DNA from: Kaistella soli
Lineage (GTDB): Bacteria > Bacteroidota > Bacteroidia > Flavobacteriales > Weeksellaceae
Assembly (NCBI RefSeq): GCF_019038595.1
Contig: NZ_JAHOPF010000003.1
Location: 372,001 to 436,000 of the forward strand
Direction of reading: 5' to 3'
Length of the DNA: 64,000 nt
In this document: in pieces, positions 32,192-41,069 of the stretch
Layout: every line of letters starts with the position of its first letter
How positions within the stretch are numbered: position 1 is the first letter of the stretch
The notes under the pieces: generated by a model
Databases searched by the model: none
What the model saw: the letters and a program-made list of their open reading frames with translations, nothing else
Told to the model about the DNA's origin: nothing
Made by a program: the position numbers and the translations under genes

Positions 32192-34849
32192 ATGACTTCA
32201 CAACAGATACGACAGCAGTTTTTAGATTATTTTAAAGAAAAAGGACACCTTATCGTTCCTTCGGCGCCTATTGTGCTTAAAGATGATCCTACTTTGATGT
32301 TCTCGAATTCGGGAATGACGCAGTTTAAGGATTATTTTCTCGGTTATAAAAAACCGAAAGCGCCGAGAATTGCGGACACTCAAAAATGTCTGAGAGTTTC
32401 GGGGAAACACAACGATTTGGACGATGTGGGTCGTGATACTTATCATCACACGATGTTTGAAATGTTGGGGAACTGGTCATTTGGCGATTATTTCAAGAAA
32501 GAAGCCATCGGGTTTGCTTGGGAACTGCTGACTGAAGTGTATAAAATTCCGAAAGAGAATTTATATGTAACCATTTTTGAAGGTGATGCTTCCGAAAATC
32601 TGGAACGTGATCAGGATGCCTATGATTACTGGAAATCGCATATCGACGAAAGCCGAATCATCAACGGAAACAAAAAAGACAATTTCTGGGAAATGGGCGA
32701 AAGCGGACCTTGTGGGCCCTGCTCAGAAATTCATGTAGATTTAAGATCTGAAGAAGAAAAAGCTAAAGTTCCCGGAGTTGATTTAATCAATAATGATCAT
32801 CCTCAGGTCGTTGAAATCTGGAACAACGTTTTCATGGAGTTCAACAGGAAAGCCGACGGAAGTTTAGAGAAATTACCGGCACAGCACGTTGATACCGGAA
32901 TGGGTTTTGAGCGTCTGTGTATGGCTTTGCAAGGCAAAAAATCGAATTACGATACTGATGTTTTCACACCTTTAATTGCTAGAGTAGAAGAACTTTCAGG
33001 TAAAAAATATACCGGAATTTTAGAAGACGAAAAAGATATCGCAATCCGTGTGGTTGTCGATCATATCAGAGCGGTTGCGTTTGCAATTGCGGACGGACAG
33101 CTGCCTTCCAATGGAGGTGCCGGTTATGTAATCAGAAGAATTTTAAGAAGAGCGATTTCGTATTCTTACCGTTTTTTAGGAATGAAAGAACCATTCCTTT
33201 TCGAACTGGTGGCAGTTTTAAGAAATGAAATGGGAGATTTCTTCCCGGAGTTGGTAAAACAGCAGAAACTGGTTACAGAAGTGATCAAAGAAGAAGAATC
33301 TTCTTTCCTAAAAACCATCGAACACGGTTTGAAGCGAATTGATTTAATCATTAATGAAACGATTTCCAAAAACGAAAAAACACTTCCGGGTGCTGAGGTT
33401 TTTGAATTGTATGACACATACGGATTCCCGGCAGATTTATCAAGAATTATCGCTGAAGAAAAGCAGCTGACGGTTGATGAAAAAGGCTTTGATGAAGAAA
33501 TGGAAAAGCAGAAACAGCGTTCTAAGAAATCATCTGCGCAGAAAGTTCACGACTGGGTGATTCTGGAAGAAAAGCAGGAAAGTTTCGTTGGTTACGACCA
33601 GACAGAAGCTGAAACTTATATCACGCGGTACCGTAAAATCGAGAATAAGGACGGTGAATTTTATCAGATCGTTTTATCGAAATCTCCGTTTTATCCTGAA
33701 GGCGGCGGTCAAGTTGGCGACAAAGGAATTCTTATTCCAAGTTATACAGAAGGCTTTGATATTTCAAGTCCTGTTGTTTTTAATATTACCAATTGCGGCG
33801 ATATCATTGAGGTTTTGGAAACCCGAAAGGAAAATAACCTGATTGTTTCTCTGGTTAAAGATTTACCGAAAGATGCTGGCGCTGTTTTTTATGCAAAAGT
33901 AAATACAGCAGACCGCAAAAACACTCAGGCAAACCACTCGGTGACGCATTTGCTGCACGAGGCTTTGAGAGAGGTTCTGGGTACGCACGTAGAACAGAAA
34001 GGCTCTTTCGTAGGTCCCGATTATCTCCGTTTTGATTTTTCGCATTTCTCTAAAATGAGCGAAGAAGAACTGAAACTGGTTGAAGAGAAAGTAAATGCAA
34101 AAATCAAGGAGAATATTGCTCTTGAGGAATTCAGAAATATCCCGATTGCAGAAGCAATGGAGAAAGGCGCAATGGCACTTTTCGGAGAAAAATATGGGGA
34201 CAGTGTAAGAATGATTCAGTTCGGAAGTTCAAAAGAACTTTGTGGCGGAACTCATGTGAAAAATACAGGCGAAATTGGATATTTCAAAATTCAGAATGAA
34301 AGTTCCACCGCGGCCGGAATCAGAAGAATTGAAGCGATCTCCGGTGATAAATCTGCGGAATATTTCAAAAATCTGGAAACACAGATCAAAGAAATTTCAG
34401 CTTTATTAAAATCAAAGGATTTAGCGAAATCTGTAGAAAAATTAATTGAGGAAAATTCAGTTTTAAAATCTGAAATCGAATCTTTGAAAAAAGAAAAAGC
34501 AAAAGGCGAAACCGCGAACTGGAAAAATGATTTTGCTGAAAGCGGTGACAAAAAACTGTTGGTTAAAAAAGTTTCAATGGATGCGGGAAGCGTGAAGGAT
34601 ATCGTGTTCCAGCTGAAAAAAGAAATTGAAAACTCAGTAATTATTATTATTTCTGATGCTGATCAGAAGCCGATGATTACGGTCGGAGTTTCACAGGATC
34701 TGGAAGCAAAATACCACGCAGGAAATATCGTGAAAGAACTGGCGAAAGAAATCCAGGGCGGTGGCGGCGGTAATCCGGGCTTTGCGACTGCAGGCGGAAA
34801 GAATCTGGCGGGCATCGAAAATGCTTATCAGAAAGCGCTTGAAATTTAA
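32192..34849 (+). CDS. alaS: Alanine-tRNA ligase
   Basis: 885 residues, full length. The class II core begins [20 protein letters not shown], has [10 protein letters not shown] and [13 protein letters not shown] (about 168-180). The editing domain carries the zinc ligands in [12 protein letters not shown] (HxxxH, about 578-589) and [15 protein letters not shown] (Cys and His, about 684-698). The C-terminal domain (C-Ala) is present with coiled coil and [15 protein letters not shown] near the end. It charges tRNA-Ala and removes mischarged Ser or Gly. Monocistronic. Confidence 0.97.
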   Translation: MTSQQIRQQFLDYFKEKGHLIVPSAPIVLKDDPTLMFSNSGMTQFKDYFLGYKKPKAPRIADTQKCLRVSGKHNDLDDVGRDTYHHTMFEMLGNWSFGDYFKKEAIGFAWELLTEVYKIPKENLYVTIFEGDASENLERDQDAYDYWKSHIDESRIINGNKKDNFWEMGESGPCGPCSEIHVDLRSEEEKAKVPGVDLINNDHPQVVEIWNNVFMEFNRKADGSLEKLPAQHVDTGMGFERLCMALQGKKSNYDTDVFTPLIARVEELSGKKYTGILEDEKDIAIRVVVDHIRAVAFAIADGQLPSNGGAGYVIRRILRRAISYSYRFLGMKEPFLFELVAVLRNEMGDFFPELVKQQKLVTEVIKEEESSFLKTIEHGLKRIDLIINETISKNEKTLPGAEVFELYDTYGFPADLSRIIAEEKQLTVDEKGFDEEMEKQKQRSKKSSAQKVHDWVILEEKQESFVGYDQTEAETYITRYRKIENKDGEFYQIVLSKSPFYPEGGGQVGDKGILIPSYTEGFDISSPVVFNITNCGDIIEVLETRKENNLIVSLVKDLPKDAGAVFYAKVNTADRKNTQANHSVTHLLHEALREVLGTHVEQKGSFVGPDYLRFDFSHFSKMSEEELKLVEEKVNAKIKENIALEEFRNIPIAEAMEKGAMALFGEKYGDSVRMIQFGSSKELCGGTHVKNTGEIGYFKIQNESSTAAGIRRIEAISGDKSAEYFKNLETQIKEISALLKSKDLAKSVEKLIEENSVLKSEIESLKKEKAKGETANWKNDFAESGDKKLLVKKVSMDAGSVKDIVFQLKKEIENSVIIIISDADQKPMITVGVSQDLEAKYHAGNIVKELAKEIQGGGGGNPGFATAGGKNLAGIENAYQKALEI

Positions 34850-34870
34850 TTTTTAAATACACATCAATAA

Positions 34871-34899
34871 AAAACCCGGATTCAGCATCCGGGTTTTTT
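34871..34899 (+). terminator. Terminator after alaS
   Basis: AAAACCCGGAT (34871-34881) pairs with ATCCGGGTTTT (34887-34897), then T. Confidence 0.92.
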
Positions 34900-34901
34900 G
34901 A

Positions 34902-34932
34902 TAAAAAAAGATCCCTTTCAAACAAGGGACCT
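34902..34932 (-). terminator. Terminator after the 80-residue membrane protein gene
   Basis: Minus strand GGTCCCTT pairs with AAGGGATC, followed by seven T. It adjoins the alaS terminator back to back. Confidence 0.85.
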
Positions 34933-34963
34933 TTATTAAGTGAAATATATGATGTGGTTTTTT

Positions 34964-35206
34964 TTATTTGTTTCCGCCGCCTCTTGCAACCAGGGCAATG
35001 ATAATAATGAGAACTAAAGCACCGATTACCCATACAATCGGATTACTCATCCAATCCGCGCCCATTGCGTCGGTTCCTTTGTTAACGTCTACGTCAACCT
35101 TTAAATCTGCAGCCTTGTCCTGCGCTGTAACCATGATCGTAGCAAGGTTTGCGAATACCGCTAAGGCAAAAATCTGAATCTTGGTGAATAAGTTAGCTCG
35201 TGTCAT
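34964..35206 (-). CDS. Small secreted or membrane-anchored protein, unknown function
   Basis: 80 residues. N-terminal signal peptide (IFALAVFANLATIMVTAQ, cleavage near residue 29), an acidic middle (DKAADLKVDVDVNKGTD) and one C-terminal transmembrane helix (NPIVWVIGALVLIIIIALVA, about 55-74) ending in GGGNK. If the signal is cleaved, the protein would be a short periplasmic segment with a C-terminal anchor. Similar short proteins are common in Chryseobacterium; no function is known to me. Own terminator and a near-consensus -7 box (TACTTTTA). Confidence 0.75.
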   Translation of the reverse strand: MTRANLFTKIQIFALAVFANLATIMVTAQDKAADLKVDVDVNKGTDAMGADWMSNPIVWVIGALVLIIIIALVARGGGNK

Positions 35207-35283
35207 AATTTATTTTTTAATGTTATAAAACAGAGTATTCTAAAAGTATACCAAAAATGAAATTTGAGCTAAAAAAACCAAGG

Positions 35284-35778
35284 CTATAATTTGAATTCCA
35301 TCAGGTAATCGTCCATTACAAAGCCGTTTCCGATGTCAAAAACATCTTCCTTATAAATAGTGAAACCTTGCGATTCGTAAACACCGCGGGCTTTGTTTTC
35401 TTTATTCACATTTAAAATAATGCGGTGATCGGCATTTAGTGAAACCTGTTTTTTCAGAAAATTTAATGCTGCTTTTCCGCAGCCTTTTCCTTTTGCCCCG
35501 TCAATTAAATAGATGCGGTGAAGTTTAGTGGTTTCCGGTTCGTAATGATGTTCGAATCCGATAAAACCTACCGCTGTGTTTTCATTAAAAATTAAATAAT
35601 AATGATAATTCGGATTTTGTAAATGTGATGAAATTTCTTCAGCCGAATACATCTCGGAAAGCATATAATCGATCTGTTCCTGAGAAAGAAGTTCAGCATA
35701 AGCAGAATTCCAGGACTGTTCTGCAAGTTCACGAATCAGCTGAATATCGGCTTCAGCAGCTTTTTTAAATGAAGTCAT
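35284..35778 (-). CDS. GNAT-family N-acetyltransferase
   Basis: 164 residues. It has the GNAT order: EADIQLIRELAEQSW at the start, YLIFNENTAVGFIGFEHH (beta 4), KLHRIYLIDGAKGKGCGKAALNFL (acetyl-CoA binding loop with GKGCGK, about 98-106) and LNVNKENKARGVYESQGF. Substrate unknown; similar proteins resemble spermidine or protein N-terminal acetylases. It lies 18 bp after the metallophosphoesterase gene on the same strand, so probably one operon. Confidence 0.9.
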   Translation of the reverse strand: MTSFKKAAEADIQLIRELAEQSWNSAYAELLSQEQIDYMLSEMYSAEEISSHLQNPNYHYYLIFNENTAVGFIGFEHHYEPETTKLHRIYLIDGAKGKGCGKAALNFLKKQVSLNADHRIILNVNKENKARGVYESQGFTIYKEDVFDIGNGFVMDDYLMEFKL

Positions 35779-35796
35779 CAGGTCGTAATTAAAAAT

Positions 35797-37002
35797 TTAA
35801 ATCAGTTCTATCAGGGTAATTTCCGGTTCAATTCCCACTCTTCCGGGGAATCCGATAACACCGAAGCCGCGGTTTACATAAAGGTGCTTTCCTTCGCTTT
35901 CGTACAGATCTGCCCATTTCCTGTAACGGTACTGCACCGGCGACCAGCGGACGTTTTTCAGATCGATCCCAAACTGCATTCCGTGCGTATGTCCGGAAAG
36001 TGTTAACTGTACATTGGAAGGGTGTTTTTTTACAACCGCATCAAAGTGGGTAGGGTCGTGGCTCATAAGAATTTTTGCTGCGTCTTCCGGAATCGCGGAA
36101 GAAGCTTTGTTCAGATCGCCATATTGCGGAAAAGGTTTTTCGCCCCAGTTTTCAACGCCCAAAATATAAAGTTTTTCGCCGTCCTTTTCGATAAAACGGT
36201 GCTCATTTCTAAGCATTTCAAAGCCGGCTTCTTTTTGCAGCTGGATTAAATTAGGAATGTTTTGGGCTTTTTCTTCCGCTGAATTCCATTCGGCATAATC
36301 GCCGTAATCATGATTTCCCAGGACAGAAAATTTTCCGTCTTTTGATCTGATCGACGAAAATAGCGGAACAAAAGGTTTGAATTCGCTTGCGAAATTATTC
36401 ACCATGTCTCCGGTAAATAAAACCAAATCTGCCTGCTGTTCATTTATTAGATCGATTGCTTTCTGTAATTTTTCGGGATGAAAAAAGCTTCCCGCGTGAA
36501 CATCGGAAATCTGCACGATTTTGTATCCTTTGAAACTTTGGGGCAAACCGGCAATTTTAATTTTTACCTTTCTAACGCGGTGGCGGTATTTTCCGAAAAT
36601 TATCCCGTCAATGACCAATGCTGAAAAAATCCCGGCAATTCCCAGTCCTAAAACACTCAGGAACTGTCTCCGCTCCGGAAAATAAGTCTCAGGTTTAGCG
36701 AAAAAGGTAAAAAGGTAGCGGAAAAACCTACCAATATCTTCGAGAATAAGAAAAAATACGATGAAGAGTTTGGGAAGCAGGAAAATTAAAAAAATAGACG
36801 CAACGATCTGGATTCGGTGATGATCGCGGTCGGTACGCTTGAAGTTTAGTAATTCATAGATGAAAAAACCATACACCAAAAGCGTGATCACCCAATAACC
36901 TATTCTCAGCCAGTTGTTGGAGGTAATGGTTTTAAATGCCTGATAAACGTAAAATTCCAGGATGAAAATAATTCCTGTTATGATTAAAAAATTTTTCTGC
37001 AT
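35797..37002 (-). CDS. Membrane-anchored metallophosphoesterase (YkuE/YaeI-like)
   Basis: 401 residues. The first part has four to five hydrophobic segments (to about residue 130), then the calcineurin-type domain: VQISDVHAGSF (about 170), LVLFTGDMVNN, SVLGNHDYGDYAEW, SHDPTHFDAV, LSGHTHGMQFGIDL, which supply the two-metal ligands. The domain probably faces the cytoplasm or periplasm near the membrane. Related enzymes act on UDP-sugar lipids or phospholipids. Substrate here unknown. It leads the GNAT gene. Confidence 0.9.
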   Translation of the reverse strand: MQKNFLIITGIIFILEFYVYQAFKTITSNNWLRIGYWVITLLVYGFFIYELLNFKRTDRDHHRIQIVASIFLIFLLPKLFIVFFLILEDIGRFFRYLFTFFAKPETYFPERRQFLSVLGLGIAGIFSALVIDGIIFGKYRHRVRKVKIKIAGLPQSFKGYKIVQISDVHAGSFFHPEKLQKAIDLINEQQADLVLFTGDMVNNFASEFKPFVPLFSSIRSKDGKFSVLGNHDYGDYAEWNSAEEKAQNIPNLIQLQKEAGFEMLRNEHRFIEKDGEKLYILGVENWGEKPFPQYGDLNKASSAIPEDAAKILMSHDPTHFDAVVKKHPSNVQLTLSGHTHGMQFGIDLKNVRWSPVQYRYRKWADLYESEGKHLYVNRGFGVIGFPGRVGIEPEITLIELI

Positions 37003-37012
37003 GAGTAAATTT

Positions 37013-37046
37013 CAATAAAAAAGCACAAAATGTGTTTTGTGCTTTT
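37013..37046 (-). terminator. Terminator after the FabH-like synthase gene
   Basis: AAAAGCACAAAA (37019-37030) pairs with TTTTGTGCTTTT (37035-37046), followed by T on the minus strand. Confidence 0.9.
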
Positions 37047-37068
37047 CTGTATTTTTAAATATATTCGG

Positions 37069-38136
37069 TTACGGAAATTTATAAACAATCGCATTGATGT
37101 TCATTCCTGCACCCACGGATGCAAAAACTATATTTCCTTTTTCTTTGAAATTCTGTCCTTTCATATTTCCTTTGATAATTAAATCGAACATTGTAGGAAT
37201 GGTCGCCACAGAAGAATTTCCGAATTCCTGTATCGTCATTGGAGCGATGGCGTGATCGTAATCTGTTTTTCCGTACAGTTTATGAAGTCTGGAAATCATC
37301 GCGTAATCCATTTTAGCATTCGCCTGATGAATCAGAATTTTATCGATATCATCAATAGTTAAGCCGGCTTTGTCAATGGTTTCCTTGATGGCATCCGGAA
37401 CATATTTCAGTGCGTATTCATAAATTTTTCTTCCGTGCATTCTGATGTAGAGCGGTTTTTGATCTTCATCCTTTTTTAAAGAAGGTGCGTTTTCAAGATA
37501 ATTGAGTTCCGCATTGTTATCACAAAGTGTTGCATCAGCGATAATCCCCACATTTTCTTCGTCGGTCGCTTTTACCACTACAGCACCGGCGCCGTCAGCA
37601 AAAATCATTTTGTTGCGGTCAAAAGCATCCGTCACACGGCTTAAGGTTTCTGAACCTACTACCAGAATCAGTTTTGCTTTTTTAGCTTTAATCAGGGTAT
37701 CAGCGAGAATCATTGCTTCCACCCAACCCGGACAGCCAAAAATCATGTCGTAATTTACACATCTTCTGTTCTGTATGCCCAGTTTGTTTTTTACCCGTGC
37801 AGACATGGAAGGCATGAAATTGGTCATTCCGTTTTTATCCACTTCGCCAAAATTACTTGCGTAAATGATATAATCTAGATCTTCCTGATTAATCTGTGCA
37901 TCGTAGATGGCTTCTTTTGCTGCCCTGTAACCCAGATCAGAATTGAATTCATCATCTTCTAAATATCTCCGGTTTTCAATCTCCGTGATATCCACAAATT
38001 TCTGGATGATTTCTTCATTAGGTTTGTCAATTTTGTCACCTTCGTCGGTATAGAAAACAGAATTGATGAAATGTTCTCTCCCGATAACTTTTGTAGGAAT
38101 ATAACTTCCTGAACCTATAATGATTGTGTTGGGCAT
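37069..38136 (-). CDS. 3-oxoacyl-ACP synthase III family protein (FabH-like)
   Basis: 355 residues of the thiolase fold. The catalytic Cys lies in MIFGCPGWVEAM (about residue 136), the His in ILIHQANAKM (about 269) and the Asn in EFGNSSVATIP (about 309), so the Cys-His-Asn triad is intact. The surroundings of the Cys differ from standard FabH and the N-terminal insert (SVFYTDEGDKIDKP) is long; it is therefore a specialised ketoacyl synthase rather than the housekeeping FabH. Such paralogues in Bacteroidetes have unclear substrates. Divergent from the ubiE operon. Confidence 0.88.
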   Translation of the reverse strand: MPNTIIIGSGSYIPTKVIGREHFINSVFYTDEGDKIDKPNEEIIQKFVDITEIENRRYLEDDEFNSDLGYRAAKEAIYDAQINQEDLDYIIYASNFGEVDKNGMTNFMPSMSARVKNKLGIQNRRCVNYDMIFGCPGWVEAMILADTLIKAKKAKLILVVGSETLSRVTDAFDRNKMIFADGAGAVVVKATDEENVGIIADATLCDNNAELNYLENAPSLKKDEDQKPLYIRMHGRKIYEYALKYVPDAIKETIDKAGLTIDDIDKILIHQANAKMDYAMISRLHKLYGKTDYDHAIAPMTIQEFGNSSVATIPTMFDLIIKGNMKGQNFKEKGNIVFASVGAGMNINAIVYKFP

Positions 38137-38158
38137 ATTGTAATTAAAAAATTTCGTG

Positions 38159-38166
38159 CAAAGTTA
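38159..38166 (-). promoter_or_regulatory. -7 promoter box of the FabH-like gene
   Basis: Minus strand TAACTTTG, 22 nt before the ATG. Confidence 0.6.
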
Positions 38167-38204
38167 AGAATTAATATTGTATCGGCTTGAATGAAAATTA
38201 TTAT

Positions 38205-38212
38205 TAAATTTG
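38205..38212 (+). promoter_or_regulatory. -7 promoter box of the hypothetical-ubiE-porT operon
   Basis: TAAATTTG, 27 nt before the chosen ATG at 38240. The TTG at its 3' end is in frame with the gene but is promoter, not a start codon. It lies 38 bp from the divergent -7 box. Confidence 0.62.
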
Positions 38213-38239
38213 CAAAAGTTCTTTTTAGACCAATTTTTT

Positions 38240-38809
38240 ATGAAAATGAGTGCTTCCACCAAAGGTTTGGTTATTTCGGTTATCACGGTACTGTTTGCCT
38301 TTGGGGTTTACTTTTTGTTTTTAGCTAAAAAAAATTATTACCTCGTAGATAATCCTACCAATAATACCTTCTATTTCAAGATCAATAACGGCAATGAAAA
38401 CATTATCGCTGCCGGACAGAAAGTGCAGGTAGATCTCAAAAAAGGCAAAAATGACATTAAGGTTTTCGACGGACAGAAGAAAATTCTTTACGATTCAGGT
38501 TTTGTGGTGAACAAAGACCGCGGTCTGCTGAATATCGCACATCAGGATTATTATATCAATGAGCAGTTTTACGGTTACGGTCTGAATAAAGATTCTCTCA
38601 TTGCTGCAAGAAAAGCAACAGTAATCGACGGTAAAAATTACCTTAACGAACCTAAACATTTCAATAAACTTTATACGGACGATTTTTATTTTAACATCGA
38701 TGAAGATTATGATAAAGTGGTGAAAAATGTTCAGAAAGTAGAATCGCGGACAAAGATTTTCAGAAAGCAGGATTTTCTGAATTATTATAAAGAATATTAT
38801 AAATTTTAA
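38240..38809 (+). CDS. Hypothetical single-pass membrane protein in the ubiE-porT operon
   Basis: 189 residues from ATG 38240 (a second ATG at 38246 is equally possible). One N-terminal transmembrane helix (GLVISVITVLFAFGVYFLFL, about 8-27), then a mainly beta extracytoplasmic domain with NNTFYFKINNGNENI and KILYDSGFVVNKDRGLLNIA and a Lys/Tyr-rich end. No recognised family. Gaps to ubiE and porT are 11 and 3 nt, so it may share a periplasmic job with the type IX system or be a bystander. Confidence 0.75.
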   Translation: MKMSASTKGLVISVITVLFAFGVYFLFLAKKNYYLVDNPTNNTFYFKINNGNENIIAAGQKVQVDLKKGKNDIKVFDGQKKILYDSGFVVNKDRGLLNIAHQDYYINEQFYGYGLNKDSLIAARKATVIDGKNYLNEPKHFNKLYTDDFYFNIDEDYDKVVKNVQKVESRTKIFRKQDFLNYYKEYYKF

Positions 38810-38820
38810 AATACAGCATT

Positions 38821-39540
38821 TTGAACCAGGTTAAACCATACAATACAGAAGCAGGAAAAAAGAGTGAAGTTGAAGATATGTTCGATAATATCGCTCCGAA
38901 ATACGATTTACTGAACCACGTGCTTTCCATGAAAATTGATGTTCTGTGGAGAAATACTCTGGTAAAATGGATGAATAACGATCAGCCGAAAGAAGTTTTG
39001 GATGTAGCTACAGGAACCGGCGATCTGGCGATTGCCGTTCAGAAAGGAACCGGAGCAAAAGTGGTGGGTTTAGATTTATCACAGCAGATGCTTAATGTAG
39101 GTATTGATAAAATAAAAAAACTTAATTTAGACGGCGAGATTTCCATGCAGAAAGGAGACGCAGAAAACCTGCCGTTTGAAAGCAATAAATTTGATGCGGT
39201 TTCCGTTGCATTTGGAGTAAGAAATTTCGAGAATCTTGAAAAAGGTTTAGCAGAGCTTAGAAGAGTGGTGAAGGAGAACAAAAGTGTTTATATTCTTGAG
39301 TTTTCTAAAGTAGAAGGGTTTTTAGGGCCTTTTTATATGTTCTATTTTAAAAATATTTTGCCGCAGATCGGTAAACTTGTTTCTAAAGACAACAGAGCAT
39401 ATACTTATCTTCCCGATTCGGTAAATGCTTTTCCTTTTGGGGAGAAAATGAAAAATATTCTTCTGAATACAGGTTTTAAAAAGGTAGAATATAAAAAACT
39501 AAGTTTAGGTATCGCAACGATTTATAAGGCAACCAAATAA
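38821..39540 (+). CDS. ubiE: Demethylmenaquinone methyltransferase UbiE/MenG
   Basis: 239 residues. It contains MFDNIAPKYDLLNHVLSM, then SAM motif I VLDVATGTGDLAIAVQKGTG (about 61-80), SVAFGVRNFENLEKGLAEL (about 135-153) and YILEFSKVEGFLGPFYMFY, all typical of UbiE/MenG. It methylates demethylmenaquinone in the last step of menaquinone synthesis. The start is a TTG at 38821: no promoter box overlaps it and the next ATG would remove conserved N-terminal residues. It overlaps nothing and is 3 nt before porT. Confidence 0.93.
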   Translation: MNQVKPYNTEAGKKSEVEDMFDNIAPKYDLLNHVLSMKIDVLWRNTLVKWMNNDQPKEVLDVATGTGDLAIAVQKGTGAKVVGLDLSQQMLNVGIDKIKKLNLDGEISMQKGDAENLPFESNKFDAVSVAFGVRNFENLEKGLAELRRVVKENKSVYILEFSKVEGFLGPFYMFYFKNILPQIGKLVSKDNRAYTYLPDSVNAFPFGEKMKNILLNTGFKKVEYKKLSLGIATIYKATK

Positions 39541-39543
39541 TAT

Positions 39544-40329
39544 ATGGGGAAAACAGTTTTAAAAATTAATTTAGTTACGGCAATTTTTGTTGCGTCATTT
39601 TTTAATGCGCAGCTCTTCCGTACCAAAGACCGCGCGGATAATCTGGAAGGTTTTGACGACCAAAAATTCAGCTACGGTTTTTTTCTTGCCGGAAACAATT
39701 TTGATTATAAACTCGTTTTAGACCCAAAGTTCGGAATGGACGGACAGAAAAATCTGGTGCAGACCAAATCTTCTTACAGCTTCGGTGCCGGACTTATCGG
39801 TAAAATGAGGCTTAATGAAAACTTTGACATAAGATTTGAACCGGGATTGCAGTTTGTAGAACGTGAAATCATGTTCGATACCCAGTCAAATGATCAGTAT
39901 GCAGCCGGAACGCCTGCGAACCAGCCATTCACTCCGAGAACGCTTACCGATGCAGATAAACTTAGAACAGTAAAATCCACTTATGTTGATTTGCCTTTAC
40001 TTATCGAAGTACATGGTGACAGATGGTATAATTCGCGTCCTTATGCAGCAGCAGGGGTGAACTGGATGATGAATCTGCAGTCGAACAGCAAAGCAGCAGA
40101 CGATAATCAGCAGGGAATGTTCCGCACCACTGCGAGTAATTTTGCGTGGTCGGCAGAAGTTGGAATTCAGTTTTATTTCAGCAGATTTAAGTTAACTCCA
40201 GGTTTCCGGGGTACCTTTATGATGAACGACGAAATGGTATCGGATAACGCTGAAACACCTCCGTACTGGACTTCAGCGATTGCGACCGGAAAGACCAGGG
40301 CGCTGATGTTTGTCCTCAAATTCGAATAA
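39544..40329 (+). CDS. porT: Type IX secretion / gliding protein PorT (SprT)-like outer-membrane barrel
   Basis: 261 residues with a signal peptide (INLVTAIFVASFFNAQ). The body is an 8-stranded-type barrel: FSYGFFLAGNNFDYKLVL, SFGAGLIGKMRLNENFDIRFEPGL, STYVDLPLLIEVHGDRWYNSRPYAAAG (about 140-166) and a C-terminal strand ending LMFVLKFE. The LPLLI..RPY..AG stretch is characteristic of PorT/SprT. These proteins sit in the outer membrane or periplasm and are needed for type IX secretion. Linkage with ubiE supports the call. Could be another porin-family barrel; moderate certainty. Confidence 0.8.
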   Translation: MGKTVLKINLVTAIFVASFFNAQLFRTKDRADNLEGFDDQKFSYGFFLAGNNFDYKLVLDPKFGMDGQKNLVQTKSSYSFGAGLIGKMRLNENFDIRFEPGLQFVEREIMFDTQSNDQYAAGTPANQPFTPRTLTDADKLRTVKSTYVDLPLLIEVHGDRWYNSRPYAAAGVNWMMNLQSNSKAADDNQQGMFRTTASNFAWSAEVGIQFYFSRFKLTPGFRGTFMMNDEMVSDNAETPPYWTSAIATGKTRALMFVLKFE

Positions 40330-40350
40330 TTTTTAAGTAAAATATAATCC

Positions 40351-40382
40351 AAAGAGAAAGTGCACCGCATTTTCTCTTTTTT
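40351..40382 (+). terminator. Terminator after porT
   Basis: AAAGAGAAA (40351-40359) pairs with TTTCTCTTT (40371-40379) with an inner TGC/GCA pair, then T residues. Confidence 0.88.
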
Positions 40383-40430
40383 ATTTCAATAAATTCTTTA
40401 AATAATTCACCAATTCAAATTTAAATTTTA

Positions 40431-40438
40431 TATTTTTG
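40431..40438 (+). promoter_or_regulatory. -7 promoter box of the coiled-coil/zapA operon
   Basis: TATTTTTG, 30 nt before the start codon at 40469. No clear -33 TTTG. Confidence 0.55.
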
Positions 40439-40468
40439 CTAAATAGTTAGAATTAATTAAGCCTGAAA

Positions 40469-40771
40469 ATGCTCAAAGATTTAGAAAATAATTTTTCGGT
40501 TTTAGAAAAAAAGGTTTTGAACGTAACGAAGAATTACCAGAATCTCAACGAAAAATATTTGGAATTATCCCAGGAGCATGACGAACTGAAGAAGAAATAT
40601 GACGAGGAGAGGAAAAAAAACCAGGTTTTAGCAGAAGAACAAAAAAATATAAAACTGTACTCGGCAATTACAGGAAATCCAGATCACAACCGGCTGATGA
40701 AAAACCATATCAACCGTTTGATTAAAGAAGTGGACCAATGTATTGCAGAACTTCAAAACAGCGGGTTGTAA
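40469..40771 (+). CDS. Small coiled-coil protein upstream of zapA (possible ZapB-like partner)
   Basis: 100 residues. About 4-70 is a heptad-rich, highly charged coiled coil (NLNEKYLELSQEHDELKKKY, then EERKKNQVLAEEQKN). The C-terminus NRLMKNHINRLIKEVDQCIAEL is amphipathic. The stop codon overlaps the ATG of zapA by one base (TAATG), so translation is coupled. In E. coli ZapB is a similar short coiled coil that binds ZapA; there is no clear sequence identity, so the role is inferred from fold and position. Confidence 0.8.
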   Translation: MLKDLENNFSVLEKKVLNVTKNYQNLNEKYLELSQEHDELKKKYDEERKKNQVLAEEQKNIKLYSAITGNPDHNRLMKNHINRLIKEVDQCIAELQNSGL

Positions 40772-41058
40772 TGGAAGTAAGAAGAATTACCATCAACATT
40801 GCCGGAAGAAATTATCCTTTGAATGTGCCTGCCGCCGAAGAAGAAACGCTTCGAAAAGTCGGAAAACAGATTGAAGCGATGATTAAAGATTTTGAACAGA
40901 ATTTTGACGTGAGAGATAAACAGGATGCTTTGGCAATGTGTGCCCTAAAACTGGGGACCAACGCAGAAGTATCAGTCATCACAAGCGAAAAAAACATACA
41001 TGCTTCCAACGAAAGATTAATGCAGATTAATCAGTTGCTGGAAGAGCTGGAAAAGTAG
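40771..41058 (+). CDS. zapA: Cell division protein ZapA
   Basis: 95 residues, starting at the ATG at 40771 (MEVRRITINIAGRNYPLNVP). The N-terminal beta hairpin with NIAGRNYPLNVPAAEEETLRKVGK is standard ZapA, and the rest is a helix-rich coiled coil ending LEELEK. ZapA crosslinks FtsZ filaments at the division site. An upstream extension exists but would overlap the coiled-coil gene by 33 bp; the 1-base overlap start is preferred. The candidate 6S RNA follows. Confidence 0.93.
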   Translation: MEVRRITINIAGRNYPLNVPAAEEETLRKVGKQIEAMIKDFEQNFDVRDKQDALAMCALKLGTNAEVSVITSEKNIHASNERLMQINQLLEELEK

Positions 41059-41069
41059 ATTTTTCTTTT

